Below are positions 15,101-21,608 of a DNA stretch of 64,000 bases, one piece after another; within the stretch, counting starts at the first letter, position 1; every line of letters starts with the position of its first letter. Origin of the DNA: Caecitellus pseudoparvulus (lineage: Eukaryota; Bigyra: Bicosoecida); assembly GCA_965644315.1 (NCBI GenBank), contig CBFFRQ010000069.1, positions 806,001 through 870,000 on the forward strand. The letters run 5' to 3'. A program made the translations under genes and the position numbers. The notes under the pieces were generated by a model. The model had not been told where the DNA came from, did no database searches, and saw only the letters and a list, made by a program, of their open reading frames with translations.

Positions 15101-18100
15101 GAAGAAAAACGCCAAGCAGCCGCACTGGAGTCACGTTTGCGAGCTCGCAAGCGCCGAAAGATGCGTGCGCTGCAGCGAAAGCAGGCAGCTGAGCGAGCTG
15201 CGGCCACTGCCGCCGCTGCGGAAGCCACCGCCGAGCAGCAGGAACGTGTCACGGCGGAAGTTATGGCGTCTGCCACGAAAGACGAAGAGTTTGAGTCAGC
15301 TGTCTTGGCAGCAGTGCGTGCGATCCTTGGTGATGGTGTCACACAGGAGCAGCTGCGTGCGACAGGCGCACTCGCGCGGGGAGGAGCCGATGACGCCGGC
15401 CAGGAAGCAGGAGGTGGTACAGGTGGGGAGGGTAGTACGGCTGCTCACCCCGGGGGCCCTCTCGCACCCCAAGCACCTGCTGTAGTGGATAAAGAGGCCG
15501 CCGCGAAGGTTGCTGCTGACGCTGAGGCGGAGCGCGCCCGCCTGGCCTCCGAGCAAGCTGAAGCAGCTGCCGAGGCGGAGCGGGAGGCTGCAGCTGAAGC
15601 TGAGCGTATGGAAGCAGAGCTTGAGGCCGAACGCCAGCGAAAGGTGGCAGCAGCCCGTGCCGAGATGCAGGCCCGCTTGGATGCCTTGAACGCCGATAAC
15701 ACTGAGGAGTTTGAGCGCATTCGGGCAGAGAACGAGGCGGAGATGGCCCGCGTGGAAGCCACTCTGGATGACCAGAAACGCCTGCAGCAGTCCAAGCTCT
15801 CTGCCCAACTTGCCAAGCGCAAGGCTCGGAAGGCTCGCGCACTGCAGCGGCAGCATGCAAAAGATCTGGCAGCAACTAAAGCGGCGGAGGAAGCCGCATT
15901 GGCCAAGCTGCAAGCTGCCGCCACGGCTAACGGGGAGCGGGAGGCGCTTGAGCAGCTCCTGGCTGACGGACACTCAGTGCTGAGCCGAGACCAGGCGGGA
16001 GCGGCCGTCGAAGCATTGCTGCGTGAGCGCCACACCAAAGAGTCCAACGACCAGCTGGCTACACAATATGCTGAGCGCTCCCGCGTTCTTCGGGAAACCC
16101 TGGAAGAGGTGCTGGATGACAAGGCTGCTGCACGGGAGGAGCTTTTGGAAGCGCTCAAGGAAGCGCACGCTGGCGAGGGCGAGGTGGCCGGTGAACTGGC
16201 CCGCCTGGAGGATGAGTTCAACGTCGTGCAAGCAGACGCTGAGAAGCGCGCCCTGGAATCTTTGGAAGTCCACCACGCTGGTGCTCAGCTGCAGTTGAAG
16301 CAGCGCCAGCTACAGGAGCTCGCCAGTATGCTCAAGGCTGTCGCGCCAGATGACAAAGACCGCCTGGCAGAGGCAGAGGCGGCCCTAGAGGAAGCTGCAA
16401 AGCTGCAGGCGTTCCAGACGAACCTGGAGGCTGAGCGAGCCGAGCGAGAAGCCAAAGCCCAAGCAGACCGCGCAGCTTTGGAAGCGGAGCTGGCGGCTCA
16501 GACAGAGGCTGAACTTGCCAAGCAGGAAGCAGAAATGACAGCTGCTCTTGAGGAGCAGCGCCGCAAGGCTGAGGCGCAGCTGGAACAGCAGCGCGCACGC
16601 ATGCGCGAGGAAGCGGCGATTGCACGGGAAGCTCGCTTGAAGGCTTCACATGCAGTGAATGAGGAAGAACGCGAACGCGTCCTTGCCGAATTCGAGGCAG
16701 CGCAGTCTCGCAAGGAAGAGCGCATTGAGCGTCAACGTGAGAAGCAGCAAGCCAAGCTGTCAGCGCAGCTTGCCAAGCGCAAGCTACGTGCCCGGCGGAA
16801 GGCAGAGGCTGAAAACCGCAAGCGTGTCGCTGAAATGCGCGCTAAACAAGATGCGGAAGCGAAAGCGGCTGCGGAAGCTGCTGAAGCATCCCGCAAGAAA
16901 CTCGAAGGCAGCAAGCCACCCACTCCTGCCATGACGCCTGTTGCTTCACAGTCGGGTGGTGGAGCTGGACCGAGCAAGGCGACGGGTGCCACCCCAGTCT
17001 CCGGAGCCCCTGTCCGTGGGCTGCCCTTGGCGGCCGCCCCTGCGGGTGAGGCGCACTCGCCGGAACCGGGCCCACAGCATGCCATGGGCACGACCGGCTC
17101 GCAGTTGCAGGCTCTACAAGGCCGCCTGGGGAACATTGAAAAGCTGCTCACTCAGCTAAAGTCGGGTGCGACTGGTGCGCCCGCCGAGGCAAGTGGTGAG
17201 CAGGCCGCTGGCCACTTGTTCGTTGACCCCGCCTCCAAAGCAACACCAGTCGAAGGAAAGCTGGAGCCGGTTAAACCGCAGGATTTGCTAGAGCCAGAAA
17301 AGGCGCGCCTGGACATCGGGCGCCGCTTGCTCCGTGCAGTGGGCCTGGACCGCCCGCCTGCTGGCGTGGCGCTGCAGCCTGCTGCTAGCTTGCCTGCGGA
17401 TGACTACGTTGGCAACGCATACCGCGGCACGTATTTCTTTGACCCTAAGATGCGGACTCTGTACATCCGGCGTGCGCGCTTCATGTCCACGGGGGACTTC
17501 ATGGTGGTCCTGGCCCATGCTGTCGCGCACATCAACACTGCCAGCGGCGGCCCTCTCGCAAATGATGGCACGCCCCGTTTCCAAGCGGAGTTCCACCGCC
17601 TGATGCGTGCCTTTGGGCAAGAGCTGTACTCACCAGCCCCTGCCCCAGCAGGCGCAGGAATGTCTGCGAGGAAGCCCAGCCCTGCCCTCAAGCGTGCGGG
17701 GTCCACTCTGGGCAAGCTGCAAGCGGCTGTCGGCCGAATGGGCTCCCTGCGCAACCTGGCTGGGGGTGGCGACGTTGAAGATGACGATGTGGGCGGTGCA
17801 GCACCCAGCACATCTACCTGGGCGGCTGGCAGCCTCCCCGATCGCGTGGCGAACCTGAAGATGTTCCAAGCCAACAGGGAGCTGCAGTCGTACTTGGCCA
17901 GCCTCGAGGCAGATGTCTTGGAAGCAGGCAGCGCAGACGCCGACGCTTCAGATGACGAGGGGGAGGAGGCAGGGGAAGCAGACGCGGCTGCGCTCAGCGC
18001 TGCCGCCGTGGTGGATTATTTGGCGGAAGCGCCCCTGGATCACTCCTCACCTGCGGCGTACGAAGAGTCACTGGCAAAGCGCGTCGCGCACTTGCAGCGA

Positions 18101-18535
18101 AGGGTGGATTTCGCCGACCGCAGCATGATCGAGCGCGCCAAAGACGCACAAGAGGCGCGCAGCCGTGTAGAGGAGCTGCAGGCATTGGTCCAAGCTGCGG
18201 AAGCGCAGGCTGAGGAGGTCGTCGCGGCCGAGGAGGCAGCAGCGCGGGTGGCTGCCGCCGTGGCTCGTGGGGAGGAGCCGCACGCAGAGGATGCGGCCCA
18301 CGCATCACCGGCGACCTTACCGCCACGCTCGGCGGTGCTATCTGAGCTTGCTGCCCACAGGGGAAGCTTGTCCAACGAGGAAAGCTCTGCGCGGGCTGCT
18401 GAGACTGCCGTTGCCCGGCATCGGGCACAGGCGAGCGAGCTCACCAGACTGCTGGACGAAACCAAGGAAGCCCTGTCCGCCTTCCAGGACATGGAGGGTG
18501 AAGAGCAGGCAGCCGTTGCAGCGGCTCGCCCTTGA
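152..18535 (+). CDS. Giant GCC2/GCC3 cysteine-rich type I membrane protein with coiled-coil cytoplasmic tail (5' end uncertain)
   Basis: A single open frame of about 6,127 codons. Residues ~20-3210 are dozens of CPAG/C-P-x-G-x-Y/F-C repeats of the GCC2/GCC3 (ephrin-receptor/TNFR-like) type, many with N-glycosylation sequons, then an EGF-like patch. Residues ~3210-3740 form a cysteine-poor stalk ending in a beta-rich segment (YPVYV, FDYG, GTFVF, a run of V) that resembles the cupredoxin-like domain of similar protist proteins. One TM helix lies at ~3742-3765 (bases 11376-11447). The cytoplasmic half (~3860-5580) is charged Ala/Glu/Arg coiled coil with recurring basic modules, then a folded stretch (~5710-5830) containing HAVAH, then more coiled coil. 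Start: 152 is the first in-frame ATG, but no signal peptide follows. A pyrimidine tract and CAG at 201-203 look like a splice acceptor, so the signal peptide is probably on an upstream exon. Role inferred: surface receptor or adhesion scaffold. The family is certain, the function unknown. Confidence 0.85.
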   Translation: MSLCGASMHARRTPLAAGMDACITCPAGASCGSLSSAPVPCTAGTFSQGGAVACTGCPAGLYTQLTGQAACQLCPEGHQCFNPSAAPDACPAGTFAPAGSFLCQACPAGKYSDSTGSDACTVCPAGSQCADATSSPTSCTAGRYSAAGSIACALCTYGTRSSSDFTHCEPCPAGSACSDPLVAPVACGAGYYSLQGNDNGCLPCPAGTFCPSTSSSPVACAEGTFSLGASDSCTPCTAGFECLDPASPPVACPNGFYSEAGDMRCRVCPAGFACATPATSPALCAPGTYALAGSTSCQACPPGEACPSAAVPPQVCPPGTHSGASATACTPCPVGQYCPVPAQAPVDCPAGSFSLGAALTCTPCPPGHSCATPGDAPVPCSPGTFATSGATACTSCTAGYFCPSTGNNQQVECPLGTYSTGGAAVCTACPSGRACASTSSSTSTACPPGRYSVGGQASCTLCPPGYECPDEHGNSRAPCPPGTYSEGGEASCITCPAGSACPFVTSSARITCGDGFYISPDSSKCLQCPAGFSCSSGALGTACPIGTYSVAGQASCTDCPAGYRCFSTDAPVLAVCPPGSYSAAGEADCTPCPGGSSCENPAGTPQACPAGKYAPEGSEACIVCPPGYSCGANVDAPTACPEGRYCPAGATGPVACTAGYHCPPRSAEDFMRECPIGYYCPNAGGNFGPVACAAGRRGVVSGAAAASECETCPAGYDCNAGQTRGEAVLCAPGQYCPEGDAGAPRDCPQGRYSPTPGGRSQVAACLVCPAGYRCGTGAADFDDDCPEGHYCPAGTAAAGQVPCPAGRFGGAGRTNLQSQADCYNCTRGAYCPGDGTPDPIDCAAGTYNSLPGADSVEDCILCDAGWLCPNPGTYVLTVRCSPGHYCDRGSITLNVAPSGQCPAGRWTTRDDVTRPEECTTCPPRYQCAAGTGSTGTPLPQDCTPGYYCPEATQAGAVDVNLDPLLCARGNACPCPAGRYSPATNLASWEECTVCPPGSFCSGGDTAVSGPCTAGFYCPVGSEVSTPFPCPAGKFSAATDLVSEDGCQPCTVSNYCPESATAPSPCPPGRYGNLTQLTSSTDCALCPPGYTCPGTGNSAPTQCGTGRYSTWGEASTPCTPCAAGRFCSAVTTSAIQHDLNLCPAGTLCTAGTGKDPEFTNEPCPAGHYCPAGTPAAVPCPDGTYQPHLGAKSELECLLCPPGRYCVSMDTQPGPLCSTGHYCPEGSSSPTQETCPEGFYREITGGQQQADCALCPSGFVCGVATTVPSDCPRGFYCVVGVSTPEPCPPGTFSNSTNIRRVEDCTVCTPGFYCDAFGLTEPTGPCDAGYFCLGGSPTSAPVDSRDPLGSEPTPIGGRCPAGGYCPVGSSAATACPAGFFLNVTGATSADQCIPCEAGFFCLGSNAAAPTALCDPGFYCPQGSTSAKQVPTPIGHFTEAGAAFPVPCPPGRYQNQQRQSSCIVCDAQRYCPYYATNTTLVCPAGFYCPEGTSQPEPCPRGRFSSTVQLQSALECSNCTGGMYCGDFGLTAPSGQCEAGYFCSLESPVPNPGYDGSDPVYGDECPAGSFCVAGTTTPAACPVGRYQPVTRASSFADCLECPPGRYCDSSGQSSTTGDCAAGFFCVAAAVSDSPTDGVTGNTCPQGSYCPGGTSFPLTCPPGRYGSSAGLSICDVCPARSVCDGTTPTTTPPCPQGSYCPGGTDTNIPLCPPGRYGAAPSLASADECTACEPGVYCFSHGLTTPTGQCEAGYFCNGTAVDAFGRTAVGGDTFPCPAGHFCPAGTSDIEECPVGTYSPSEGNEEAADCLMCSVGSFCATPGLVAPTGDCDAGHYCARNVTVPNPTSGIVTLPYSGDVFTGSIEVGGDVCPAGHTCAAGTSIPTPCIAGTYNSLTGQTSCTPCAEGHFCLEGSTGFSGSPCPAGFFCPNGTEFATQYPCPNGTFSNTEGLSRVDQCEPCPGGSYCGGVANTAPDGVCAAGFFCLGGARTPKPTDGVTGNVCGSGTICPANTTLPTLCPPGSYCVDEVSQAPCSAGYYCIGGSFTPTPAGQLSVLGSSIGDICPRGHYCVAGTSSPQACPPATYSPTFGNDALDDCLPCQPGFYCDGNATVTPTLQCGAGHYCPGGASTPTQVVCPAGFFCPTGSALPEACAAGTYNPVSNASACLTCPEGFFCPNATVTPVDCPAGYFCPNGTSRGTEAPCPPGTFSAATNLVSVDQCTPCSPGMYCGVAGQSAPTGPCDEGFYCVSGANVSSPTYGFESGYTCSIAGWGDGDCPGDDGNSTVPGTGDICPPGHFCPAGSPNPLQCPPGTFNPAYGRSQNTSGCQPCTPGFTCPDSATVSPTVPCAATFYCPAGQSSSSLSCVAGHYCDGGDASPIPCPAGTFQASTGASTCDPCPAGSYCGNATVSPSVCPQGSFCPEGTRFGGEFLCPNGTYGNSSGLSSLSQCTECDGGRYCFPSGLTSPAGLCDAGYYCTNGSATRTPTASFNGRGPGLTGLFVGDVCPQGHYCEAGVAAPIACPVGTFSSSRSNTALSDCEDCTPGFLCPNAGTITPTVACPAGFFCPAGSSVAVNACPAGFFCPGGDESPQPCPLGAYSNTTGQSACEACPSGFFCAGATAVPSDCPPGFYCPIGTRFGSEYPCPEGTFSNSSNLMATGQCLPCSPGMYCGQPALREPSGPCGPGFYCGAGSSTPTPAGFKCSAGFICTYGSSSPTPSGTFSPNSIVDEGYPCPAGHYCLAGDTYPRGCAPGTQQPLTGQASCDPCPASLLCSGNTALGELCPVGFFCPQGSAQPQACPAGTFGAARGLNSSASCATCPPASYCVDGNVTAPCAAGFVCGSGSTTPTPGGSKGASPNYICPRGFYCPEGSSTESACPPGTFSAALGATSAAACGPCPPGFTCADGNPIPIPCEAGHFCPGAGQQIACPRRSYNPVTESSNVTACLPCPAGFFCDDEGIADISLWSCPPGFFCPEQTSQPVQCLAGSFRDTPGAGFAEECPPCTAGSYCPTGSVSPVSCRGGTTCPPGATNETVCPAGYYCPPPASTNITAPIPCPAGSFCPEGSASPTTCPLGTCCPALLSYPLVCPKGTFSPPETSQAARTDCDIACQSCPPGTFSEATDGTACEVCSPGFVCRGGTSSEAPFSMETHSGYPCPAGHYCPAGSAVELACPRGTYNPLPGQANATACLACPVDSYNNLEGQAACRPCSSSAFAPELGSFECKCRGQYRHFQWTDGMCVCQPGYHALTADGDLVAEADGEEDCQPMTFPWCELGQQRLASGACASLDCDSIEQCPTGAGRFLPDTGVCACTGALSGSDVCGESCQATSVKLAMDRSTGDLIVTDPTTVPPSSKRLDPRDDIPGFTGTLSCVDARQRWVAQQISEAGGAALALEAASAGNGSAAAARLNAAISLAADIPCDVHSVSLSSEGFLGVFGADDSVVGASAGAGARARRRMSALRLVRAKLVDAQSDETLALRPEAAAAARSEAQSLLRDIAALTASDLAHGAATFAGLDVPPGQEAYTLRRLLADASGIEGLSVLANDTYAGAAEHLLGSAATWARLAGRGTLWARQWAAAAEAVLERPHSIGNSGDPQSSWWFSSSVRKGGRDLQSTVSSPFVSRPLTCLQLGQSLLFSLSVQSDGTKSYPVYVKDSFLNSNPGFDYGPFRQLQQQMASPELAASISTFGYTFAQAGTFVFASSSDPTNQIVVVVVEVGQQCPSTMQGLAFQPTTSENLVSLGVGTESEVHLDPNWDLLALLLSALFIILLAVVAGVYIFRHRAWGNVSVGLDAMGAGESQKGHKGAMAKEYQALIDAEKAGERSAVGSAGDAERATDGKTAGTRRLQGGAAVGSDEWDGDSALLGGDVSTFGGELMDVEDEDLRELIRQLQAHHAEVAESFKQQQDAAQEILDALHEEADELRRMIAASTAEMAADTAVVGEGGEAAKRAAALRQMEGELHGRDVMASQMQRAEADIQAAITKLAEVLREQPEAVAKEMLADILAADDDMANPALAGAAIRKQLPEASSTGEEVSRATQSLRDAIARFSDIVTTERKRRAEGLSVWRKAGGQGMQDAAPEAMAALDRYETALGPMDAAVAQYLGTLRAFSTGSGQYLTAQRASLRAFIDEYGTSAETQNAAVMEKCLVGHQAKLGKLVTQLYHALEVLQGRLPSLGARVRSTRDAVGRSTKAALVPLAQARTAAEEEAKAAGMTPVGLAGLSAQLHRLIETLQNSMYTPGLEHEEGAGDGEDDAATSTAAGMHGAADGLVAAVDREIEAENAELEAAIAAQQKAADEEAAVAEAEARKKLMDRLADPHMTDEERQRLLAEFERDQSKVQAKLEAEKRRQAADMRAKLQQRRDERLRRKLKRAEAEAADELQRQQQEQAEALVAEQEAAAAAAAAAEEAEIAAAVAKARTELGSQDGTFDVESALRRLREEFEADQDTAAAALAAEQARQATSLQGKLRLQRRERARLAAQRRQAAMAEAGDDFHAVSRALAAEAEATAADGDAAVQANEHAKQEQSAALSAAMAEQSRAWQQRQAEYSAKLAALETAIDEEAAAKLASATASIRGQWALREAEMKERQEKELAAAPPDERPALIANHAAEASKLAAGLEHALNAAEADIDAASAAAKAQLSAEQAKSRLAAARHQGEWRLTMAKAEHELDKAAREEALTDEVAHNRAQRELELEARQAEEMAAATSDAERAALAKRHAAEMEELQRVLAREEEAKWAAAEDASKAAAVDLEAAVQRLRNEFESEADTLAGALAAERKRQKGDMKSRLAARKTRRLQAMRRRQQAELAAAASPEAAEAIAKAHAAEERDVRLALEEGEASASAALDAQAKLTVAAFDADKELARLHEQLNAEAGEREDAMDRDRRRQRTGLKRKLAERRARKLARMRAKHAEELAQAADEAARAALRAQHAEESQDAEQEAQEQEDAEVAALEAKLDVAQKQHELDYARDSETIQEQFAVLRSQADDEAERALAKVQGEEKRQAAALESRLRARKRRKMRALQRKQAAERAAATAAAAEATAEQQERVTAEVMASATKDEEFESAVLAAVRAILGDGVTQEQLRATGALARGGADDAGQEAGGGTGGEGSTAAHPGGPLAPQAPAVVDKEAAAKVAADAEAERARLASEQAEAAAEAEREAAAEAERMEAELEAERQRKVAAARAEMQARLDALNADNTEEFERIRAENEAEMARVEATLDDQKRLQQSKLSAQLAKRKARKARALQRQHAKDLAATKAAEEAALAKLQAAATANGEREALEQLLADGHSVLSRDQAGAAVEALLRERHTKESNDQLATQYAERSRVLRETLEEVLDDKAAAREELLEALKEAHAGEGEVAGELARLEDEFNVVQADAEKRALESLEVHHAGAQLQLKQRQLQELASMLKAVAPDDKDRLAEAEAALEEAAKLQAFQTNLEAERAEREAKAQADRAALEAELAAQTEAELAKQEAEMTAALEEQRRKAEAQLEQQRARMREEAAIAREARLKASHAVNEEERERVLAEFEAAQSRKEERIERQREKQQAKLSAQLAKRKLRARRKAEAENRKRVAEMRAKQDAEAKAAAEAAEASRKKLEGSKPPTPAMTPVASQSGGGAGPSKATGATPVSGAPVRGLPLAAAPAGEAHSPEPGPQHAMGTTGSQLQALQGRLGNIEKLLTQLKSGATGAPAEASGEQAAGHLFVDPASKATPVEGKLEPVKPQDLLEPEKARLDIGRRLLRAVGLDRPPAGVALQPAASLPADDYVGNAYRGTYFFDPKMRTLYIRRARFMSTGDFMVVLAHAVAHINTASGGPLANDGTPRFQAEFHRLMRAFGQELYSPAPAPAGAGMSARKPSPALKRAGSTLGKLQAAVGRMGSLRNLAGGGDVEDDDVGGAAPSTSTWAAGSLPDRVANLKMFQANRELQSYLASLEADVLEAGSADADASDDEGEEAGEADAAALSAAAVVDYLAEAPLDHSSPAAYEESLAKRVAHLQRRVDFADRSMIERAKDAQEARSRVEELQALVQAAEAQAEEVVAAEEAAARVAAAVARGEEPHAEDAAHASPATLPPRSAVLSELAAHRGSLSNEESSARAAETAVARHRAQASELTRLLDETKEALSAFQDMEGEEQAAVAAARP
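240..9720 (+). repeat. Degenerate tandem GCC2/GCC3 cysteine-rich repeats in the giant ectodomain
   Basis: Roughly 45-60 nt submodules encode the pattern C-P-A-G-x(2-6)-C and group into units of about 45-90 residues. Unlike the two arrays further right, the copies are well diverged at the DNA level, so this array is old and not being homogenised. The repeat logic is protein-level (conserved Cys, Pro, Gly), with no long identical nucleotide blocks. Confidence 0.8.
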
Positions 18536-18803
18536 GTGGCTTCCAGTGTTCATTTTCTCAATGCAACCCAACCTTTCAGGGGCAAGGGAGCGCTGCGCCC
18601 GGCCAGCAGCACCGTTGAATGGCTGGGCGCATGCTACAACCTTCAAGACTGCCCTGTCAGTCACCCCACCACTGCACATCTGAAAAGTGACATTCTGAAG
18701 TTGCGAACTGCGCCAGCCTGCGCTCCTTCGGCCCACTGCCTCTGCAGGCCTTGTTGGCAAGGCCTCCAGCCGCCGCGGCACTGCACCCCCGCTGCTGGCA
18801 AGC
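18536..18803. other. Intergenic, giant receptor to STE20 kinase
   Basis: These 268 bases separate the stop of the giant gene from the kinase ATG on the same strand. They hold the 3' UTR of the first and the promoter/5' UTR of the second. I see no additional ORF, RNA gene or recognisable motif. Confidence 0.6.
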
Positions 18804-20304
18804 ATGGCTGCTGACCCTTCTGGGACCGGCCAAGGGGCAGCGAAGCCAACTGACGGCACCCCGTGGCCTCTTGAGCCCTCTGGTTATGAGCTTTTGAACG
18901 AGATTGGGCAGGTACGTCCCTGAGAGCCGCTGCCTCGCCGCCAGGCTGGCGTGCCATGCCTTGCGTTGGTCTCTCGCAGGGTGCGTTCGCCCGGGTTGTG
19001 AGGGCACGGTGCCCGACCAAAGAGTGTGAGGTGGCTGTGAAGATCATCTCTTTGGAGCGTGTGAACACGAGCATGCAAGACATTCAGGTACGCGCGCGGG
19101 GCCCGCCGCTGCCTGGCACTGCCATGCCCAGGCGAAGCTCCGCTCCTCTTGCCGCGGCGCTCTGGTCAGCAGCAGTTGTTCAGCGCAGCTTCCAGACGCA
19201 TGTTTCCGCTCTGAGAAGCGATGCTTTTCTACTCTAGCTCAGGCTTGAAACCCCGCCTATCCGCAGGGCGAAGTTCGCGGCATGCGCCTGTCCAGGCACC
19301 CCAACATCATGGAGCTGCACTGCTCCTTCGTGGTTGGAGCTGACTTGTGGTTGGTCATGCCCCTCATGGATAAGGGCTCGTGCTTCTTCATCATGAGAGC
19401 CTTGCGTGCACGGGGGGCCATTCGTGAGGGCGAAGGCATCGGCGAGAGGTTCATCTGCATCATCCTCAAGGAGGTGCTGCAAGGGCTGCAGTACCTGCAT
19501 GAGGACGGCCAGGTGCACCGTGACCTGAAGGCTGGCAACATCCTTGTCAACTCAGATGGCCAAGTGAAGCTGGGTGACTTTGGCGTCGCCGGCTGGCTCA
19601 ACGAGTACAAAGCCTCGCGAACCCGTGGCACTGCAGAGACCTTCGTCGGCACGCCGTGTTGGATGGCACCGGAGGTAATGGAGCAGACGAAGGGGTACAA
19701 TGTCCAAGTGGACATCTGGTCCCTCGGCATCACTGCCCTGGAGCTCGCAAAGGGCGTTGCACCTTACAGTCACTTTGCCCCCATGCAAGTCATCATGAAG
19801 ACGCTGCGGGAGCCCCCCCCTTCGCTCGCGACCTATGCTGTCACACCTGGCATGGCCCAGCCTCAACTCTCGTCACAGTTCAACTCATTCGTGGCCAGGT
19901 GTCTCGATAAAGACCCGGAGAAGCGGCCTTCAGCCGCTGAGCTGCTGAAAGACAAGTTCTTCAAGAGAGCTGGCTCGCCCACGGAGCTGCGCGAGCTGCT
20001 CGACCAAGTACCCAGCGTCAGCTCTGGGTCTGCACCCACACCTGCGGATCGCCCAGCTGGGTACGCTGGCGTGGTCTTGGTGGCAGGCGGGGAAGGCGGC
20101 GGGGCCGAGGCGGCCGAAAGCGAGTTCGTCCCTGGCACTACGTGGCGCTTCCCCGAAGACGAGCCCGTGACAGGGGACCGTGTGACGGGAGAAGAAGTGT
20201 CAGCTGCCGTCCAGTCTCTCATCGACTGCGTGTCCCCTCAGGCAGATGAAGAAGATGATGACGGTGAAGGCTCAGAAACCGAAGGTGCAGCTGGAGCTCA
20301 GTAG
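18804..20304 (+). CDS. STE20-family (GCK-VI, OSR1/SPAK-like) Ser/Thr protein kinase
   Basis: Three exons by phase-0 GT-AG joins: 18804-18911, 18980-19087, 19267-20304, giving 417 residues. The glycine loop is split exactly at the first junction (EIGQ|GAFARVV). The catalytic lysine is in VAVKII, followed by HRDLKAGN, the DFG motif (GDFGVAGWL), the activation segment TFVGTPCWMAPEV and DIWSLGITALELAKG. TFVGTPCWMAPEVMEQ and a glycine loop with Ala before the last position are typical of OSR1/SPAK, which phosphorylate cation-chloride cotransporters downstream of WNK kinases. The tail after ~residue 320 is short, acidic at its end (EEDDDGEGSE) and has no clear CCT docking domain, so partner binding may differ. 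The last 65 bases before the convergent PKA-R gene are its 3' flank. Catalytic competence is clear; the subfamily is likely. Confidence 0.9.
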
Positions 20305-20368
20305 GCACCTCCTTGTGTTTCGCACGTATGGCCTGTAGCTTCCAGTGCGCAATGCATTGCTTGTGCTC

Positions 20369-21608
20369 TCATTCGTGTGCTTTTCCTTCGGCGTGCTCCT
20401 CGTCGCTCTCTTGGGTCGGGCAGGCGCCCTCATCAGCAGCAGGGGTGACGTCTTTGTACGCTTCGTACACCTTCATGTTGCGCATGAACGTGTGCTCAAG
20501 TGGGCCCAGCAGCCGCGTGAACGTGCCACGATCCAGCACTTGGCAAATGACGGGCGTCACAGCGGTCACAGTTGCTGCTCGCGGCTCCTCAGTCAGCAGC
20601 GCGCGCTCTCCAAAGTAGCTGCCGGTGGACAGCCTTGGGCTCACCTCATGTGGAATACCCGCCTTGGTACACTTCACTTCACCTGACTCAATGATGAAGA
20701 ACTCACTGCCATCTTCACCTTCCTGCAAGATTGTTGCCCCGGCAGGAAAGGCGCGCTCTTGCAGCGCATCTGCGACTGTCAGCCGCTCGTACTCAAGGAG
20801 GCCACCGAGAATGGCAACTTGCTCCAGGAACCGCTGGTGGCGCTCCCTCCTGCGGATGGTTGACGCCATGAGTGTCTTCTTGAAGGTCTCCTGATCAAGG
20901 GCCCATGCTGTGGAGTCCACAGTCGCCACCTGTGATGCAAGAGAGAGCTGAAGTGCTGCCAGCCCTGGCATGCTGCACCGCACGGCACTACAGCGCTAAC
21001 TCACGACGCTGGCAGCTCTTGGGGCATTGTACATCAGCGCCAGCTCGCCGAAGCTCGTCCCTGGCTCGCAGTCCATCACCTGATAGCACAGATAATTCAC
21101 AGGTTAGCAGGCAGCGCAAGGCAGTGCCAGCGAGGCCGTCGAAGCGCACCTTTCCGACACCGTCCACAAAGATGTCACAGTGGCCTGATTCAAGGACGTA
21201 GAAGTAATCGCCTTGGTCGCCTTGCTTGATGATCGTGCTTCCCTGAGCTTGGCAGTGCGAGTCACACGTTTCGCAAGTGCCAGGTGCAGTGCCGCCCCCA
21301 GCACTCACGGCGGCAAAAGCCATGCGCTCCATGGCACCGACGATGGACTCTTGCTCAGACTCGCTGAGGGCTTTGAAAAGGATGTTCTCTTGCACCGTAG
21401 TGCGGATCCTGCACGGGCAGGCGCGCTTCCTGTGATGTGCAAAAGGCAGGGCCCTGCGTTGCAACGGCGCTCACCCCGCCTTGTCTGCCTCGCTCTTCAC
21501 CACCACTCTCGGCTGCCACCCAGCCTCAAGGACAATAGGCCGTGCACATACTGTTCCCCTCCTTCCCCTGCGAAGGTACTTGCTGCTCGGCGCTTCCTTG
21601 GCAGCCAT
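20369..21608 (-). CDS. cAMP/cGMP-dependent protein kinase regulatory subunit (PKA-R-like)
   Basis: Five exons on the minus strand, all phase-compatible: 21608-21475, 21408-21309, 21242-21150, 21079-21005, 20929-20369, for 320 residues. Residues 13-20 (RRGRRGTV) are a pseudosubstrate site; Thr19 fits RRxT, so it could itself be phosphorylated (type II-like). Two cyclic-nucleotide-binding domains follow. CNB-A has GDQGDYFYV and the phosphate cassette FGELALMYNAPRAA, split over the last two introns. CNB-B has GEDGSEFFII and FGERALLTEEPRAA. Both cassettes keep the Glu and Arg that bind the nucleotide, so both sites look functional. The usual N-terminal dimerisation/docking domain is missing: 21608 is the first ATG of that frame and leaves only 12 residues before the inhibitor site. 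An upstream exon could supply it. The gene converges on the STE20 kinase and is divergent from RABGGTB. Confidence 0.88.
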
